A stretch of DNA of 64,000 nt from Bradyrhizobium sp. CB1717 (GCF_029714325.1 NZ_CP121666.1:5580001-5644000), one strand, 5' to 3'; positions 26,551-35,207 are shown, numbered from the stretch's first letter. Numbers and translations: made by a program. The notes: generated from the letters alone by a model not told the origin.

Positions 26551-27298
26551 GACCGGCTCCCAGGTAAGCTTCCTTGACGCGCTCGTCCTTGGTGAGCTCG
26601 CTGTAATGGCCTTGCGCAAGCACCTGCCCGCGCGTCAGCACGGTGATGATGTCGGAGAGATTGGCCACGACGCTCAAGTTATGCTCGACCATCAGGATGG
26701 TATATTTCGCGGAGATGCGCTTGATCAGCGCCGCGATCTTGTCGATGTCCTCGTGGCCCATGCCGGCCATCGGCTCGTCCAGCAGCATCATCTCGGGGTC
26801 GAGCGCGAGCGTGGTTGCGATCTCCAGTGCACGCTTGCGCCCATAGGGCATCTCGACCGCGGGCGTGTTGGCAAACTCGCTCAGGCCGACATCGTTCAGC
26901 AGCTCTCGCGCGCGATCGTTGAAACGGTTGAGCACCGACTTCGAGCGCCAGAAATCGAAGGAACTGCCGTGCTGGCGCTGAAGCGCGACACGGACGTTTT
27001 CAAGCGCGGTGAGATGCGGAAATACCGCCGAGATCTGGAATGAACGGACAAGTCCCATGCGGGCGACGTCCGCCGGCGCCATCGCGGTGATGTCCTGCCC
27101 CTTGTACAGGATCTTTCCGGCAGACGGTTTGAGGAACTTGGTCAGAAGATTGAAACACGTCGTCTTGCCGGCGCCGTTCGGGCCGATCAACGCATGAATG
27201 CTCCCACGGCGAACCTTGAGCGCAACGTCGCGGACGGCGAAGAAGCCCGCGAACTCCTTGGTCAAGCCTTCCGTTTCGAGAATGAACTCATCGGCCAA
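26543..27298 (-). CDS. livG: ABC transporter ATP-binding protein LivG
   Basis: A 251-residue cytoplasmic ATPase subunit. Walker A is LIGPNGAGKTTCFNLL, the signature region has MPYGRKRALEIATTLALDPEMMLLDEPMAGMG with Walker B, followed by TILMVEHNLSVV. The signature motif reads PYGRKRALE instead of LSGGQ, as is common in LivG. A TTG start at 27298 (ADEFILETEGLTKEF) is chosen because AGGGGG lies about 8 bases upstream and the alignment begins there. An ATG at 27352 would add 18 residues of unusual composition. It is the first gene of the liv operon. Confidence 0.92.
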   Translation of the reverse strand: MADEFILETEGLTKEFAGFFAVRDVALKVRRGSIHALIGPNGAGKTTCFNLLTKFLKPSAGKILYKGQDITAMAPADVARMGLVRSFQISAVFPHLTALENVRVALQRQHGSSFDFWRSKSVLNRFNDRARELLNDVGLSEFANTPAVEMPYGRKRALEIATTLALDPEMMLLDEPMAGMGHEDIDKIAALIKRISAKYTILMVEHNLSVVANLSDIITVLTRGQVLAQGHYSELTKDERVKEAYLGAGHA

Positions 27299-27639
27299 AC
27301 AGATTTCCCCCTGCCCGCGCAACGCGCGTGGCTGTCCTTGTTGCTTCGGCATTCCGGAGGTCTTGGAGCCCGTCCGGAACGCCGCCTCCGGGCGCGGAAT
27401 ATGCCGGAGGTGACGGGGGTTAGGCAAGGTGGAAAGCTGAGCAGATCAGGCCTCCGGCTGGGATACAAATGCTCCCTTAGTCGGAGATGTTTGATGTCGT
27501 GCCTGCCCGGCCTCCCGGTTCGCAAAAGCACCGGCCATCAAGCCGTCGTTAACGGTCTTTCGCCCCGCGCGCCAGCCTTCATAGAATATTTTCCCGCAGG
27601 CGGCATCATGCTGCGGGTATATCTGCCGGGAATATTGTT

Positions 27640-28281
27640 TTGGATTTCGCAAGCGCCGCTCCCTCCGTCGTCAAGTCGATCAGGCAGAGAGATCTGCTGA
27701 ACACGTGGCTGCGACTTTACGCGCGCCAAGAGATCGCACCGGCGATCTGGGAGTACCAGCCGGCACGGCTCGAGGAAGAGCTGTCCGATCTCATCTATTA
27801 TACGGTGGACAATTCGGCTGCCCACCCGCGCCTCATCATCCAGAGCGAAGGCACGCGCATCTCGCACGCCTACGGGCACACCGGCAAGGGCGTGCCGCTG
27901 GATGAATATATCGGGCCGCGGCTCGTGCCCTCAGTGATGCCCGTCTATCATGAATGCGTCGCGCGCGGGCTTCCGGTCTACAGCGTTGCCGACGTCGACG
28001 ACATCTATGGGCGCGTCGTCGCCTATGAGCGCCTGCTGCTGCCGTTCCTGACCGACGACAAGGTCTGTCACGTCATCGCATCGCTCAAGACCTTCTGCGA
28101 GGACGGCGGCTTCGAGATCAGGAATCTGATGCGCGGAAATGACGCGCTGCCGCGCCCCAAATTGTGCGCCGTGATCGACCGCGATCTCTTTCATCGCACT
28201 CCCGGCCGCATCGCGGCCGCAGAAATCATCGAGTTTTCCGATCAGCCTGGCGAGGCCACCGAGATCATCGAGCTGAACTAG
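27640..28281 (+). CDS. PAS_5-like domain protein, unknown function
   Basis: A 213-residue cytoplasmic protein without signal or membrane segments. The middle (about residues 18-150) resembles the PAS_5 family found in Rhizobiales and Rhodospirillales: LLNTWLRLYARQEIAPAIWEYQ, then IIQSEGTRISHAYGHTGKGVPLDEYIGPRL, VMPVYHECVARGLPVYSVADVDD and YERLLLPFLTDDKVCHVIASL. No output domain follows, so it may be a stand-alone sensor or adaptor. The start is TTG at 27640; no good ATG exists before residue 99. It is divergent from livG, so a link to that operon is possible but unproven. Confidence 0.65.
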   Translation: MDFASAAPSVVKSIRQRDLLNTWLRLYARQEIAPAIWEYQPARLEEELSDLIYYTVDNSAAHPRLIIQSEGTRISHAYGHTGKGVPLDEYIGPRLVPSVMPVYHECVARGLPVYSVADVDDIYGRVVAYERLLLPFLTDDKVCHVIASLKTFCEDGGFEIRNLMRGNDALPRPKLCAVIDRDLFHRTPGRIAAAEIIEFSDQPGEATEIIELN

Positions 28282-28285
28282 CCGA

Positions 28286-28639
28286 CTACTTGCCCTTGAC
28301 TTCCTTGGCGTAGATGTCGGGCTTGAAGCCGACCAGCAGCTTGCCGCCGACTTCCAGCACCGGCCGCCTGATCATCGACGGCTGCGCCAGCATCAACGCC
28401 AGCGCCTTCTTCTCGGTGAGGCCTTCCTTGTCGGAATCGGGGAGCTTCTTGAAGGTCGTGCCGGCGCGATTGAGCAGCGACTCCCAGCCGACCTTGTCGC
28501 TCCACTGCTTGAGCTTGTCCTTCTCGACGCCCGCGGCCTTGTAGTCGTGGAAGTCGTAAGTCACGCCATGACTGTCGAGCCAGGTGCGCGCCTTCTTCAT
28601 GGTGTCGCAGTTCTTGATGCCGTAGATGATGTTGGGCAA
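28286..28639 (-). CDS. ArsC/Spx-family (YffB-like) thioredoxin-fold protein
   Basis: A 117-residue thioredoxin-fold protein of the ArsC/Spx superfamily. The start is PNIIYGIKNCDTMKKARTWLDSHG, with the single redox cysteine C11 in NCDT. The C-terminal block MIRRPVLEVGGKLLVGFKPDIYA carries the RRP motif. This pattern fits YffB-like proteins better than true arsenate reductase, and no arsenic genes are nearby. A TTG start at 28639 is chosen because GAGGAG lies seven bases upstream. It is divergent from csaA across 102 bases. Confidence 0.87.
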   Translation of the reverse strand: MPNIIYGIKNCDTMKKARTWLDSHGVTYDFHDYKAAGVEKDKLKQWSDKVGWESLLNRAGTTFKKLPDSDKEGLTEKKALALMLAQPSMIRRPVLEVGGKLLVGFKPDIYAKEVKGK

Positions 28640-28741
28640 GACAACTCCTCGCGCATGCGTGATGCTTCGGCAGCGGCGTTGTACGAAACTCCGCTTCGCG
28701 CGACAATATTGCAAACGAAGCCCGCTCTGCGAAACGGACAC

Positions 28742-29116
28742 ATGATGCACGTCACCCACGATCCCGCGGCCGCCGCCTCGCCGACCATCGATTTCAACAG
28801 CTTCCTCGCGGTCGACATCCGCGTCGGCACCATCGTCGACGCCAAGCCGTTCCCGGAGGCGCGCAAGCCGGCCTGGCGTCTCTGGATCGACTTCGGCCCC
28901 GCGATCGGCGTGCGCAAGAGCTCGGCGCAGATCACCGAGAACCATCCGCTCGAGACGCTGGTGGGACAACAGGTCGCGGCGGTCGTCAACTTTCCGCCGC
29001 GCCAGATCGGACCCGTTGTCTCGGAGGTGCTGACGCTCGGCTTCCCCGATGCCGACGGCAAGGTCGTCCTGGTGCAGCCGAGCAAGCCCGTGCCGAACGG
29101 CGGACGGCTGTTCTAG
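28742..29116 (+). CDS. csaA: tRNA-binding protein CsaA
   Basis: A 124-residue OB-fold protein of the CsaA / tRNA-binding-domain family, described as a chaperone-like or tRNA-binding protein in Bacillus. Family hallmarks are DFNSFLAVDIRVGTIVDAKPFPEARKPAWRLWIDFGP, IGVRKSSAQITENH, VVNFPPRQIGPVVSEVLTLGF and the C terminus VPNGGRLF. It is cytoplasmic and acts as a dimer. Either of two adjacent ATGs (28742 or 28745) can serve as start. Confidence 0.92.
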   Translation: MMHVTHDPAAAASPTIDFNSFLAVDIRVGTIVDAKPFPEARKPAWRLWIDFGPAIGVRKSSAQITENHPLETLVGQQVAAVVNFPPRQIGPVVSEVLTLGFPDADGKVVLVQPSKPVPNGGRLF

Positions 29117-29207
29117 CCGCAACGCGGCCACGGATCGCAGCCCCGCTCCGGCCCCGCGCGGTCGCAACGGCATAATCCCCCTGTTTCTCGTCCCCGACGG
29201 CCAGGAC

Positions 29208-29236
29208 TTGACAAAAGCTCTCTTTGGTAATAAAAA
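29208..29236 (+). promoter_or_regulatory. Putative promoter of the TetR-TauE operon
   Basis: A perfect -35 TTGACA (29208-29213), a 17-base spacer and a weak -10 TAAAAA (29231-29236). The AT-rich stretch just after it (TGACTGACTGATCG) could hold the repressor site, but no convincing palindrome is present. Confidence 0.4.
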
Positions 29237-29334
29237 TGACTGACTGATCGCTTTTTATTTCGGTGGCGGAGAATGGCAGCCAGAACTCCCGGCAGCTAAA
29301 ACGATCGACCGGTCAGCTATTGAGGGACAGCCCA

Positions 29335-29967
29335 ATGCCCAAGATCAGCGACAAGCAGCGTGAAAGCCGGCGGCAGCAGATCCTCGAGGCCGCCCTCGCC
29401 TGCTTCGCGGAAGACGGCTTTCACCAGACCGGCATGGCCGACATCGTGAAACGATCGGGGCTCAGCCACGGCGCGGTCTATCTCTACTTCCAGAGCAAGG
29501 ACGATCTGATCGAGGCGCTGGCCGACGACCGGCATCGGCGCGAGGCCGTGCTCAACTCGGTCGCGCAGGGATCGGGCGATCCGATCGAAGGACTGCACGC
29601 GCTGGTTCGCGTCTACGCGCAATGGCTCACCGATCCCGCCGGCGAGGCGCGTCGGCGCGTCGGCATCCATGGCTGGGCCGAGGCCTTGCGCAACCGCCGC
29701 GTCCGCAACAGCGTCGTCGAAGGCATCGACATGCCGCGCGCCCTGATCGTGGCACTCGTCGAACGTGGTCAGCATGACGGTCTCATCAAGCGCGACCTCG
29801 GCGCCGAAGCGATCGCGCGCATGCTGATCGCTATCTTCCAGGGCTTCATGCTGCAGAAAAGCTGGGGCGGGGATTTTGATGTCGCAGCCTGCATGGCGGC
29901 GGTCGATGGCGTGATCGACGGTCTGCGCACGACCAGCCCGGACGTCAAGCGACGGACCAGGACATGA
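29335..29967 (+). CDS. TetR/AcrR family transcriptional regulator
   Basis: A 210-residue repressor. The N-terminal helix-turn-helix is typical: RRQQILEAALACFAEDGFHQTGMADIVKRSGLSHGAVYLYFQSKDDLIEAL (residues about 12-62). The C-terminal ligand-binding domain is all-helical with no recognisable subclass beyond TetR_C. ATG 29335 follows GAGGGA; the longer frame from 29263 lacks a ribosome-binding site. The stop is 3 bases before the TauE/SafE gene, so it probably controls its own operon including that exporter. Confidence 0.92.
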   Translation: MPKISDKQRESRRQQILEAALACFAEDGFHQTGMADIVKRSGLSHGAVYLYFQSKDDLIEALADDRHRREAVLNSVAQGSGDPIEGLHALVRVYAQWLTDPAGEARRRVGIHGWAEALRNRRVRNSVVEGIDMPRALIVALVERGQHDGLIKRDLGAEAIARMLIAIFQGFMLQKSWGGDFDVAACMAAVDGVIDGLRTTSPDVKRRTRT

Positions 29968-29970
29968 GCG

Positions 29971-30753
29971 ATGAGCTGGATCCATGAACTCCTCGCCGGC
30001 GGCGGCGTCGGTCTCGTCGCGGGATTGGCATCAGGCTTCACGGGCACGAGTCCGGGTGGCGGCCTCGTCATCTTCTCCGTGCTGTTGCTCGGGGCAGAAC
30101 AACACGTCGCGCAGGGAACGTCTCTGATCACGCAGATCCCTCCGACGGGCCTTGCCGGCGCGCGTCGCTATTGGCAGAGCGGCAATCGTAGTCCTCTGGC
30201 GTGGATCGCCTGGATCGGCCTCGGATTTCTCGTCGGCGGCGCGGGCGGCGGTCATGCCGCGGCAGCGGTGTCCGACGCAGCGCTGCAATGGACCTACGTC
30301 GTCTATCTCGTCGCGCTGATCGCAATGCTGCTTCTGCGCGGCGACCGTAAGGACGCCAGCAGCGAGCCTGGCGCACAACACGAACTGCCCTGGCTGCCCC
30401 TGCTCCTCATCGGCACGCTGGCCGGATTTTCTTCCGGCTTCATGGGCATCGGCGGCGGGCTCGCGATCACCGTCGGCCTCGCCGCGGGCCTGCGCGTGCC
30501 GCAGCATCAGGCGCAACTCGTCAGCCTGATCTTCTCGGTGATCCCGACCAACATTCCCGCCGCCTCGATCTACTGGAGCAAGGGGCTCATGGTCGGCTGG
30601 CCGGCGATCCTCGGCATCTTGGCCGGCCTGTGGGTCGGCACCGATCTCGGCGCACGCGCGGCCAACGGCGTCAGCAAAGCCGCGCTGCGCCGAGCCATGA
30701 TCGCCCTCGTCTCGCTGATGGCGCTCTACATGACCTACAAGGCGCTGAGCTGA
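29971..30753 (+). CDS. TauE/SafE family anion exporter
   Basis: A 260-residue integral membrane protein with about eight helices and the duplicated TauE/SafE pattern: GLVAGLASGFTGTSPGGGLVIFSVLLLGAEQHVAQGTSL in the first half and LAGFSSGFMGIGGGLAITVGLAAGLRVPQHQAQLVSL in the second. Members export sulfite, sulfoacetate or related anions; the substrate here is unknown. It is translated right after the TetR gene (gap of three bases) and converges with the GST gene. Confidence 0.92.
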   Translation: MSWIHELLAGGGVGLVAGLASGFTGTSPGGGLVIFSVLLLGAEQHVAQGTSLITQIPPTGLAGARRYWQSGNRSPLAWIAWIGLGFLVGGAGGGHAAAAVSDAALQWTYVVYLVALIAMLLLRGDRKDASSEPGAQHELPWLPLLLIGTLAGFSSGFMGIGGGLAITVGLAAGLRVPQHQAQLVSLIFSVIPTNIPAASIYWSKGLMVGWPAILGILAGLWVGTDLGARAANGVSKAALRRAMIALVSLMALYMTYKALS

Positions 30754-30755
30754 TC

Positions 30756-31460
30756 TTACGGCCGCTTCGGAATGTTCAGGCCGCGCTGCACCGCCGGCCT
30801 CGCCAGTCCGCGTTCGAGCCAGGCGGCAACCGACTTGAACTGGCTGAACGCGACGAGCTCGCCCGCGCCGTAAAAGCCGATGAGATTGCGCACCCAGCCG
30901 AGCATGGAGATGTCGGCGATGGTGTAGTCGTCATCCATGAACCATTGCCGACCGGAAAGATGCGTCTCCATCACGCCGAGCAACCGCTTGGACTCGTCGA
31001 CGTAGCGCTGCAGCGGCCGCTTGTCCTCAAAATCCTTGCCGGCGAATTTGTGGAAGAAGCCGACCTGGCCGAACATCGGCCCGATGCCGCCCATCTGGAA
31101 ATGCAGCCACTGGATGGTCTGGTAGCGCCGCGCAGCGCCCTGCGGCAGCAGCTTGCCGGTCTTCTCCGCCAAGTATTGCAGGATCGCACCGGATTCGAAC
31201 AGCGCCAGCGGCCTGCCGCCGGGACCGTTGGGATCGAGCATCGCCGGGATCTTGCCGTTCGGATTGAGCGAGAGGAATTCCGGCGTCTTCTGGTCGTCCT
31301 TGCCGAAATCGACGAGGTGGACTTCGTATGGCAGTCCGATCTCTTCCAGCATGATCGAAACCTTGACGCCGTTCGGCGTCGGCAACGAATAGAGCTGAAG
31401 CAGTTCGGGATTCTTGGCCGGCCAGCGCTTGGTGATGGGAAAGTCGGAGAGATCGGACAT
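30756..31460 (-). CDS. Glutathione S-transferase (YfcG/Ure2p-like)
   Basis: A 234-residue protein with a thioredoxin-like N-terminal domain (YSLPTPNGVKVSIMLEEIGLPYEVHLVDFGKDDQKTPEFLSLNPNGKIPAML, ESGAILQYLAEK) and a helical C-terminal domain (DDDYTIADISMLGWVRNLIGF). The TPNGVK sequence in place of an active-site cysteine or serine, with the conserved ALFESGAI, fits the Nu-class/YfcG group that reduces disulfides with two bound glutathiones. It is cytoplasmic. It ends two bases from the convergent TauE/SafE stop. Confidence 0.93.
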   Translation of the reverse strand: MSDLSDFPITKRWPAKNPELLQLYSLPTPNGVKVSIMLEEIGLPYEVHLVDFGKDDQKTPEFLSLNPNGKIPAMLDPNGPGGRPLALFESGAILQYLAEKTGKLLPQGAARRYQTIQWLHFQMGGIGPMFGQVGFFHKFAGKDFEDKRPLQRYVDESKRLLGVMETHLSGRQWFMDDDYTIADISMLGWVRNLIGFYGAGELVAFSQFKSVAAWLERGLARPAVQRGLNIPKRP

Positions 31461-31549
31461 CGGGACCTTTGGTGCATGGACTGAGGCGCGTTCAATCTAG
31501 GCGAGATGCTGCACCGCGCAAGTCACGATTCGTCCCGGCGAACCCACAG

Positions 31550-31696
31550 CTATCGCGGCAGCGTTGCCATCGCCACGATCGGGGTCATTGCTTCATGCTG
31601 CAGTCGATACTCGATGAACCGTTGACCGGTGACCAACAGCAGGGCCGTAAAGGCAATCGCGAGAATCGCGGTCGCCAATTGGCACACGTCGTACAT
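31550..31696 (-). CDS. Small single-span membrane peptide, 48 aa
   Basis: Short ORF with a good ribosome-binding site (GAGGGAC about 9 bases before ATG 31696). It encodes MYDVCQLATAILAIAFTALLLVTG followed by a polar amphipathic tail QRFIEYRLQHEAMTPIVAMATLPR. One membrane helix at about residues 6-23. No family is recognised. The frame is open further upstream, but the initiation signal and hydrophobic start support the short form. It stands alone in an 600-base stretch otherwise almost free of genes. Confidence 0.5.
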   Translation of the reverse strand: MYDVCQLATAILAIAFTALLLVTGQRFIEYRLQHEAMTPIVAMATLPR

Positions 31697-31861
31697 GGTA
31701 TTTTGTCCCTCAACAGCCTTTGGTGTAAACGTCGGCTCAAGCGCCACGTTCCGAGGCGACATGAAAATATTGCCAGTTTTTCCCGACGCCCGCTGCGAGG
31801 TCATCGCGCGGTTCCGGCTGCCTACGCAGGGACCAATGGCGCCTTCGAGCGTTGTCGCTGG

Positions 31862-32034
31862 ATGAACATCGAGAAGCGCGCCCTGCTCGACCACGCTGAA
31901 CGCTGTCGCTGCGTCGCGAACGAACTCGCTCATGGCGAAGCCGCACAACGGTGCGAGCGATGGCCGACGAGTATGAAGCGCGAGCAACAAGACTGGACGA
32001 CGAGGGCGCCTCCCTCGAATCCGGTTCGCAATAG
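31862..32034 (+). pseudogene. Frameshifted small helical protein (about 57 codons)
   Basis: The first frame from ATG 31862 reads MNIEKRALLDHAERCRCVANELAHGEAAQR; the +1 frame then continues LRAMADEYEARATRLDDE to a TAG at 32034. Together they match the short helical proteins common in Rhizobiales (HAERCRxLANEL...LRAMADEYEARA). Inserting one C after position 31950 (cgg-tgcgagcg) would restore the frame. It is therefore either a decayed gene or a sequencing error. Function of the family is unknown. Confidence 0.6.
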
Positions 32035-32080
32035 TCGCTGCCACCGCGAAGGCAAAGGCGATCGGGAGGGCCGATCGGCC

Positions 32081-32752
32081 TCAAAAATTGATCTCCATCC
32101 GCAATCCGCGCGGATCGGTCTCCTCCCCACCGATACGCTGCGTACTGTCGCGTGCCGCGACCGCGCAGGCGCAGGCATCGATGAGATCGTCGCGGCCGAT
32201 GCCTGTGCCATGACGCAGCGTCAACCATCTTGGCAAACGCGTAAAGCCGCGCTGCTGCAGCAGCGCGATGCGCTGTTCGCGACCGTGCGCCGACGTCTTG
32301 CTTGCGAGACGGACGCGCCCCGCGAGATTCCAGAAGATCAGCTCCGGATGCGCTTCGCCGATCGCCGCCTGCCGCGCTGGCGTCATGGCTTCGTCGACCT
32401 CTTTCATCTTGTCCCTGATGTTCCAGAGCTGCGCCGACACACCCCTGCCCTTGCCTTCGTGCTCCCAGTAATGGCGATTGGCCGCGGCCATGTCCGGGAA
32501 GGTCCAGAGGTCCCGGCGCGCGCCGAGAAACACGGCGGGCCCGACAAGTTCGCGTGCACGCAGATCGCAAGCGCGATAGCCGCTCAGGGGCAATCCGATC
32601 GGCATGTCGATCATCGCGCGTAGGTGCGGGATCGCGAGCAAGCGCATCAAGCCGGATGAATAATCGAAGCCGTGATCGCCGTGCTCGTCGATCCAGGCTG
32701 CGACCCAGCCGAAGCGAAATCCATCGAGGCCGAGATAGCTATTCACGCGCAC
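32081..32752 (-). CDS. DUF429 family protein (RNase-H-fold predicted nuclease)
   Basis: A 223-residue cytoplasmic protein of the DUF429 family. The start YLGLDGFRFGWVAAWIDEHGD contains the first acidic residue; further landmarks are MIDMPIGLPLSGYRACDLRARELVGP, VFLGARRDLW, AHPELIFWNL and the final GRDDLIDACACAVAARDS with two aspartates. This pattern suggests an RNase H-like fold with a potential acidic catalytic set (inference); no function has been shown for the family to my knowledge. Confidence 0.87.
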   Translation of the reverse strand: MRVNSYLGLDGFRFGWVAAWIDEHGDHGFDYSSGLMRLLAIPHLRAMIDMPIGLPLSGYRACDLRARELVGPAVFLGARRDLWTFPDMAAANRHYWEHEGKGRGVSAQLWNIRDKMKEVDEAMTPARQAAIGEAHPELIFWNLAGRVRLASKTSAHGREQRIALLQQRGFTRLPRWLTLRHGTGIGRDDLIDACACAVAARDSTQRIGGEETDPRGLRMEINF

Positions 32753-32775
32753 GAATCAGCCCTGCCGACGCTCGT

Positions 32776-33123
32776 TCATCCCGTGCTGCCGTCTCGATGC
32801 CGCTCGAACAGGCGCTGCGCCAGCAGCGCATGGCCGAGTGTGCCGCCGGCCCGCACGGCCGCCGCGATCAGCGCGGCTTCCGCGACCTCTTCGCGCGTTG
32901 CGCCGGCCCTGGCCGCCCGCGCCGTATGCACATCGAGGCAATACGCGCATTGCGTGGTGAGCGCGACCGCGAGCGAGATCAGCTCGCGATATTTCGGCGG
33001 GATCGATCCGTCCTTGCGTTCGACCGCACGATTGAACGCCAGGAACGCGTTGGCCTCGACCGGCGCAAGCGCAACGAACGCCGGAATCGATTTCAGATCA
33101 TCGGGGTTTTGATAATCGGTCAT
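32776..33123 (-). CDS. Carboxymuconolactone decarboxylase / AhpD-like protein
   Basis: A 115-residue protein of the CMD superfamily with the redox motif C59-A-Y-C62-L-D-V-H66, as in AhpD-type alkylhydroperoxidases. The helix RELISLAVALTTQCAYCLDVHTARAARAGATREEVAEAALIAAAVRAGG is diagnostic. It lies 3 bases after the ECF sigma gene, and similar ECF-CMD pairs are known (for instance in ECF41-type loci), which suggests a redox or oxidative-stress role. Confidence 0.92.
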   Translation of the reverse strand: MTDYQNPDDLKSIPAFVALAPVEANAFLAFNRAVERKDGSIPPKYRELISLAVALTTQCAYCLDVHTARAARAGATREEVAEAALIAAAVRAGGTLGHALLAQRLFERHRDGSTG

Positions 33124-33126
33124 GTC

Positions 33127-33648
33127 TTATCTCGTCAGATATTCGCGCATCAAGGCGCGGGCGCGATGCAGCCGCGCCTTCACGGTCTGCCTGGTCGCAC
33201 CGAGCGCGGCGGCGATTTCATCGATCGTCATCTCCTTGATGTCGCGCATCAGCGCGACATCGCGGTAGTGCGGCGGCAGCGCCTCGAAGGCCGCGGCCAC
33301 GTCGAGCCGCAGATCGGCCTCTGGCCGCGAGAGCAGTGCGGCTTCCGCCTCACTCTCATCGACAGCCGGCACGAGGCCCGCCTTGCGCGCAAGCCGCAGG
33401 CATTCGCGACGGACCACGCTGAACAGCCAGGCCGAGAACGTCAGCAGCGAGCGGATCGTACCGACATGGCGGAACAGGATCCACAGCGTCTCCTGCGTCG
33501 CATCCTCGGCGTCCGCCGAGCTGCGGCAGGTCGCGCGCGCAAAGCGGCGGATATCCGGCTGCGCCGTCTCGAGCAGGCGCGCGATCGCATGGGGATCGCC
33601 GAGCCGCGCGGCCTCGAACAGGTCCGGCGAGATCGCAGCCGCGCTCAC
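33127..33648 (-). CDS. ECF RNA polymerase sigma factor
   Basis: A 173-residue extracytoplasmic-function sigma factor. Region 2 reads RRFARATCRSSADAEDATQETLWILFRHVGTIRSLLTFSAWLFSVVRREC and region 4 LPPHYRDVALMRDIKEMTIDEIAAALGATRQTVKARLHRARALMREYL. There is no SnoaL-type extension. GTG 33648 is chosen because GAGGAGG lies six bases upstream. The GTG overlaps the TGA of the DUF2892 gene by four bases (GTGA), so they are coupled. No anti-sigma gene is adjacent; the small DUF2892 membrane protein is the only membrane partner in the operon. Confidence 0.93.
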   Translation of the reverse strand: MSAAAISPDLFEAARLGDPHAIARLLETAQPDIRRFARATCRSSADAEDATQETLWILFRHVGTIRSLLTFSAWLFSVVRRECLRLARKAGLVPAVDESEAEAALLSRPEADLRLDVAAAFEALPPHYRDVALMRDIKEMTIDEIAAALGATRQTVKARLHRARALMREYLTR

Positions 33649-33854
33649 GACACGCCTCCTCGTCCGATCCCCGCCATCGCGCACATCGGGCAATAGCCGA
33701 CGAGCCCCGTCAGCGCGAAACCTGCGCCACCGAACGCCACCAGCCACGCCGTCGCGCCGGCCAGATAAACCAACGCCGCGCCCGCGACCGCTACGCCCAA
33801 GGCGATCCGCACCGCCTGATGCAGGCCACCGATGTTCTTCCTGTAAAATGCCAT
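33645..33854 (-). CDS. DUF2892 (YgaP-like) membrane protein, 69 aa
   Basis: A 69-residue inner-membrane protein with two hydrophobic segments (about residues 16-33 and 35-52) and a C-terminal GYCPMCAMAGI with C55 and C58. This is the YgaP membrane-domain family (DUF2892), usually linked to sulfur or redox chemistry. GGAGGAAGTG precedes ATG 33854. It is the first gene of a three-gene operon with the ECF sigma factor and the CMD protein. The two cysteines facing the same redox theme as CMD suggest a thiol-based signal (inference). Confidence 0.85.
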   Translation of the reverse strand: MAFYRKNIGGLHQAVRIALGVAVAGAALVYLAGATAWLVAFGGAGFALTGLVGYCPMCAMAGIGRGGVS

Positions 33855-33949
33855 CACTTCCTCCGAGATGAGCCGAAGCAAAATGCCTCGATTATCAAGA
33901 GGGCGCGACGACCCGAAAGGATTCGCGGCAGCCGACAATTTTTTCCGGA

Positions 33950-35134
33950 TCAGCCTCCGACGGCCTGATAGGCCAGGCGCTTGAACTCGAAGAAAAACGG
34001 ATTCCAGAAGCCCATGTAGCGCTGGGCCATCAGGACACCCGCTGTATTGGCCTGTGGGCAGATCCACCAATGGGTGCCGGCAAGCCCGCCCCACTGGAAT
34101 TCGCCGGTGGAGTTCGGCGGATCGAACGGCGTCGGCGCGAAGGTCACGGCGCCGCCGAGACCAAAGCCCTTGCCGGGGATCGGGCCGAGATTGGCGAAGC
34201 GGATGGTCTGGCCTGCGGGCAGCTGGTTGGTCATCATCTGCCGCAGCGTTTCCGGCTTCAGCAGCGTGTCCGATCCGGGCAACAAAGCGCGCACCAGCGC
34301 AAGCATGTCCGGCAGGGTCGAGACCAGACCGCCGCCGCCCGAGAGCCGCGGGAACGGCCGCCGATAGGCCTGCGGAAAGGGAAGATTGTCGGCGCGCGTG
34401 AGGCCCGGCTTCATCGGGTCGAGCACGTCGGCACCATTGTAGAGCGCGACCAGCCTGCCCTGCTGCGCCTCGGGGACGTAGAATCCGGTGTCGGTCATGC
34501 CGAGGGGATCGAAGATGCGCGCCTTGAGGAAGGCATCGAGAGACTTGCCCGAGACGACCTCCACGATGCGTCCGAGCACGTCGGTAGCCACTGAATATTC
34601 CCAGCCCGCACCGGGATGATAGGACAGCGGCAGATCGGCAAGCTTGTCGATCATGTCGGACAGCGGCGTCAGCGGATTGAGCACGCGCGCCTCGTTGTAG
34701 CCTTTGAACAGCACCGTGCCGGGATCGAAGATGCCGTAGCTGAGGCCGGAGGTGTGGGTCAGAAGCTGGCGGATCGTGATCGGGCCCCTCGCCGGCTCGA
34801 CATCTGCAAGGCCCGTCGCGCCCTGCTTCAGGACCTTGCGATTGCCAAGCTGCGGCAGGACCTTCTCGACCGGATCGTCGAGCCCGATGCGACCTTCTTC
34901 CACCAGCAGCATGATCGCGCAGGTGACGAAGATCTTGGTGTTCGAGAACGCACGGAAGATATGGTCGGGCCGGAGCACGGTCTTGGCCTCGCGGTCGGCA
35001 AAGCCGACGCATTGCTGATCGACGACCTCGCGGCCGCGCAGCACCGCCCAGGATACGCCCGGAATGATCTCCTGATCGACGTAGCGCTGCATTGCCGTCC
35101 GTGCGGCGGAAAAATCTGTCGTTCTGGCGTCCAC
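33950..35134 (-). CDS. Beta-lactamase-fold serine hydrolase (class C/EstB-like)
   Basis: A 394-residue protein of the beta-lactamase/penicillin-binding superfamily. The nucleophile motif SxxK is S64-N-T-K67 in IFRAFSNTKIFVT; the tyrosine motif is YSV in GAGWEYSVATDVLGRIVE; GGLAGTHWWICP near the C terminus replaces KTG. No signal peptide is visible, so it is probably a cytoplasmic esterase or amidase like EstB rather than a true lactamase. It starts a separate unit 95 bases upstream of the DUF2892 operon. Confidence 0.92.
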   Translation of the reverse strand: MDARTTDFSAARTAMQRYVDQEIIPGVSWAVLRGREVVDQQCVGFADREAKTVLRPDHIFRAFSNTKIFVTCAIMLLVEEGRIGLDDPVEKVLPQLGNRKVLKQGATGLADVEPARGPITIRQLLTHTSGLSYGIFDPGTVLFKGYNEARVLNPLTPLSDMIDKLADLPLSYHPGAGWEYSVATDVLGRIVEVVSGKSLDAFLKARIFDPLGMTDTGFYVPEAQQGRLVALYNGADVLDPMKPGLTRADNLPFPQAYRRPFPRLSGGGGLVSTLPDMLALVRALLPGSDTLLKPETLRQMMTNQLPAGQTIRFANLGPIPGKGFGLGGAVTFAPTPFDPPNSTGEFQWGGLAGTHWWICPQANTAGVLMAQRYMGFWNPFFFEFKRLAYQAVGG

Positions 35135-35207
35135 GTGTTTCCCCCAAATTATGGTTGGGATCGATATAGCGCGAATTCGGCGGATATGAAGCCCCGCCGA
35201 GAAACGC

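Noticed and set aside
28286..28639. Assignment as a true arsenate reductase ArsC
   Set aside because: No arsR, arsB or acr3 nearby, and the NCDT and RRP pattern fits the YffB/Spx-like group at least as well.
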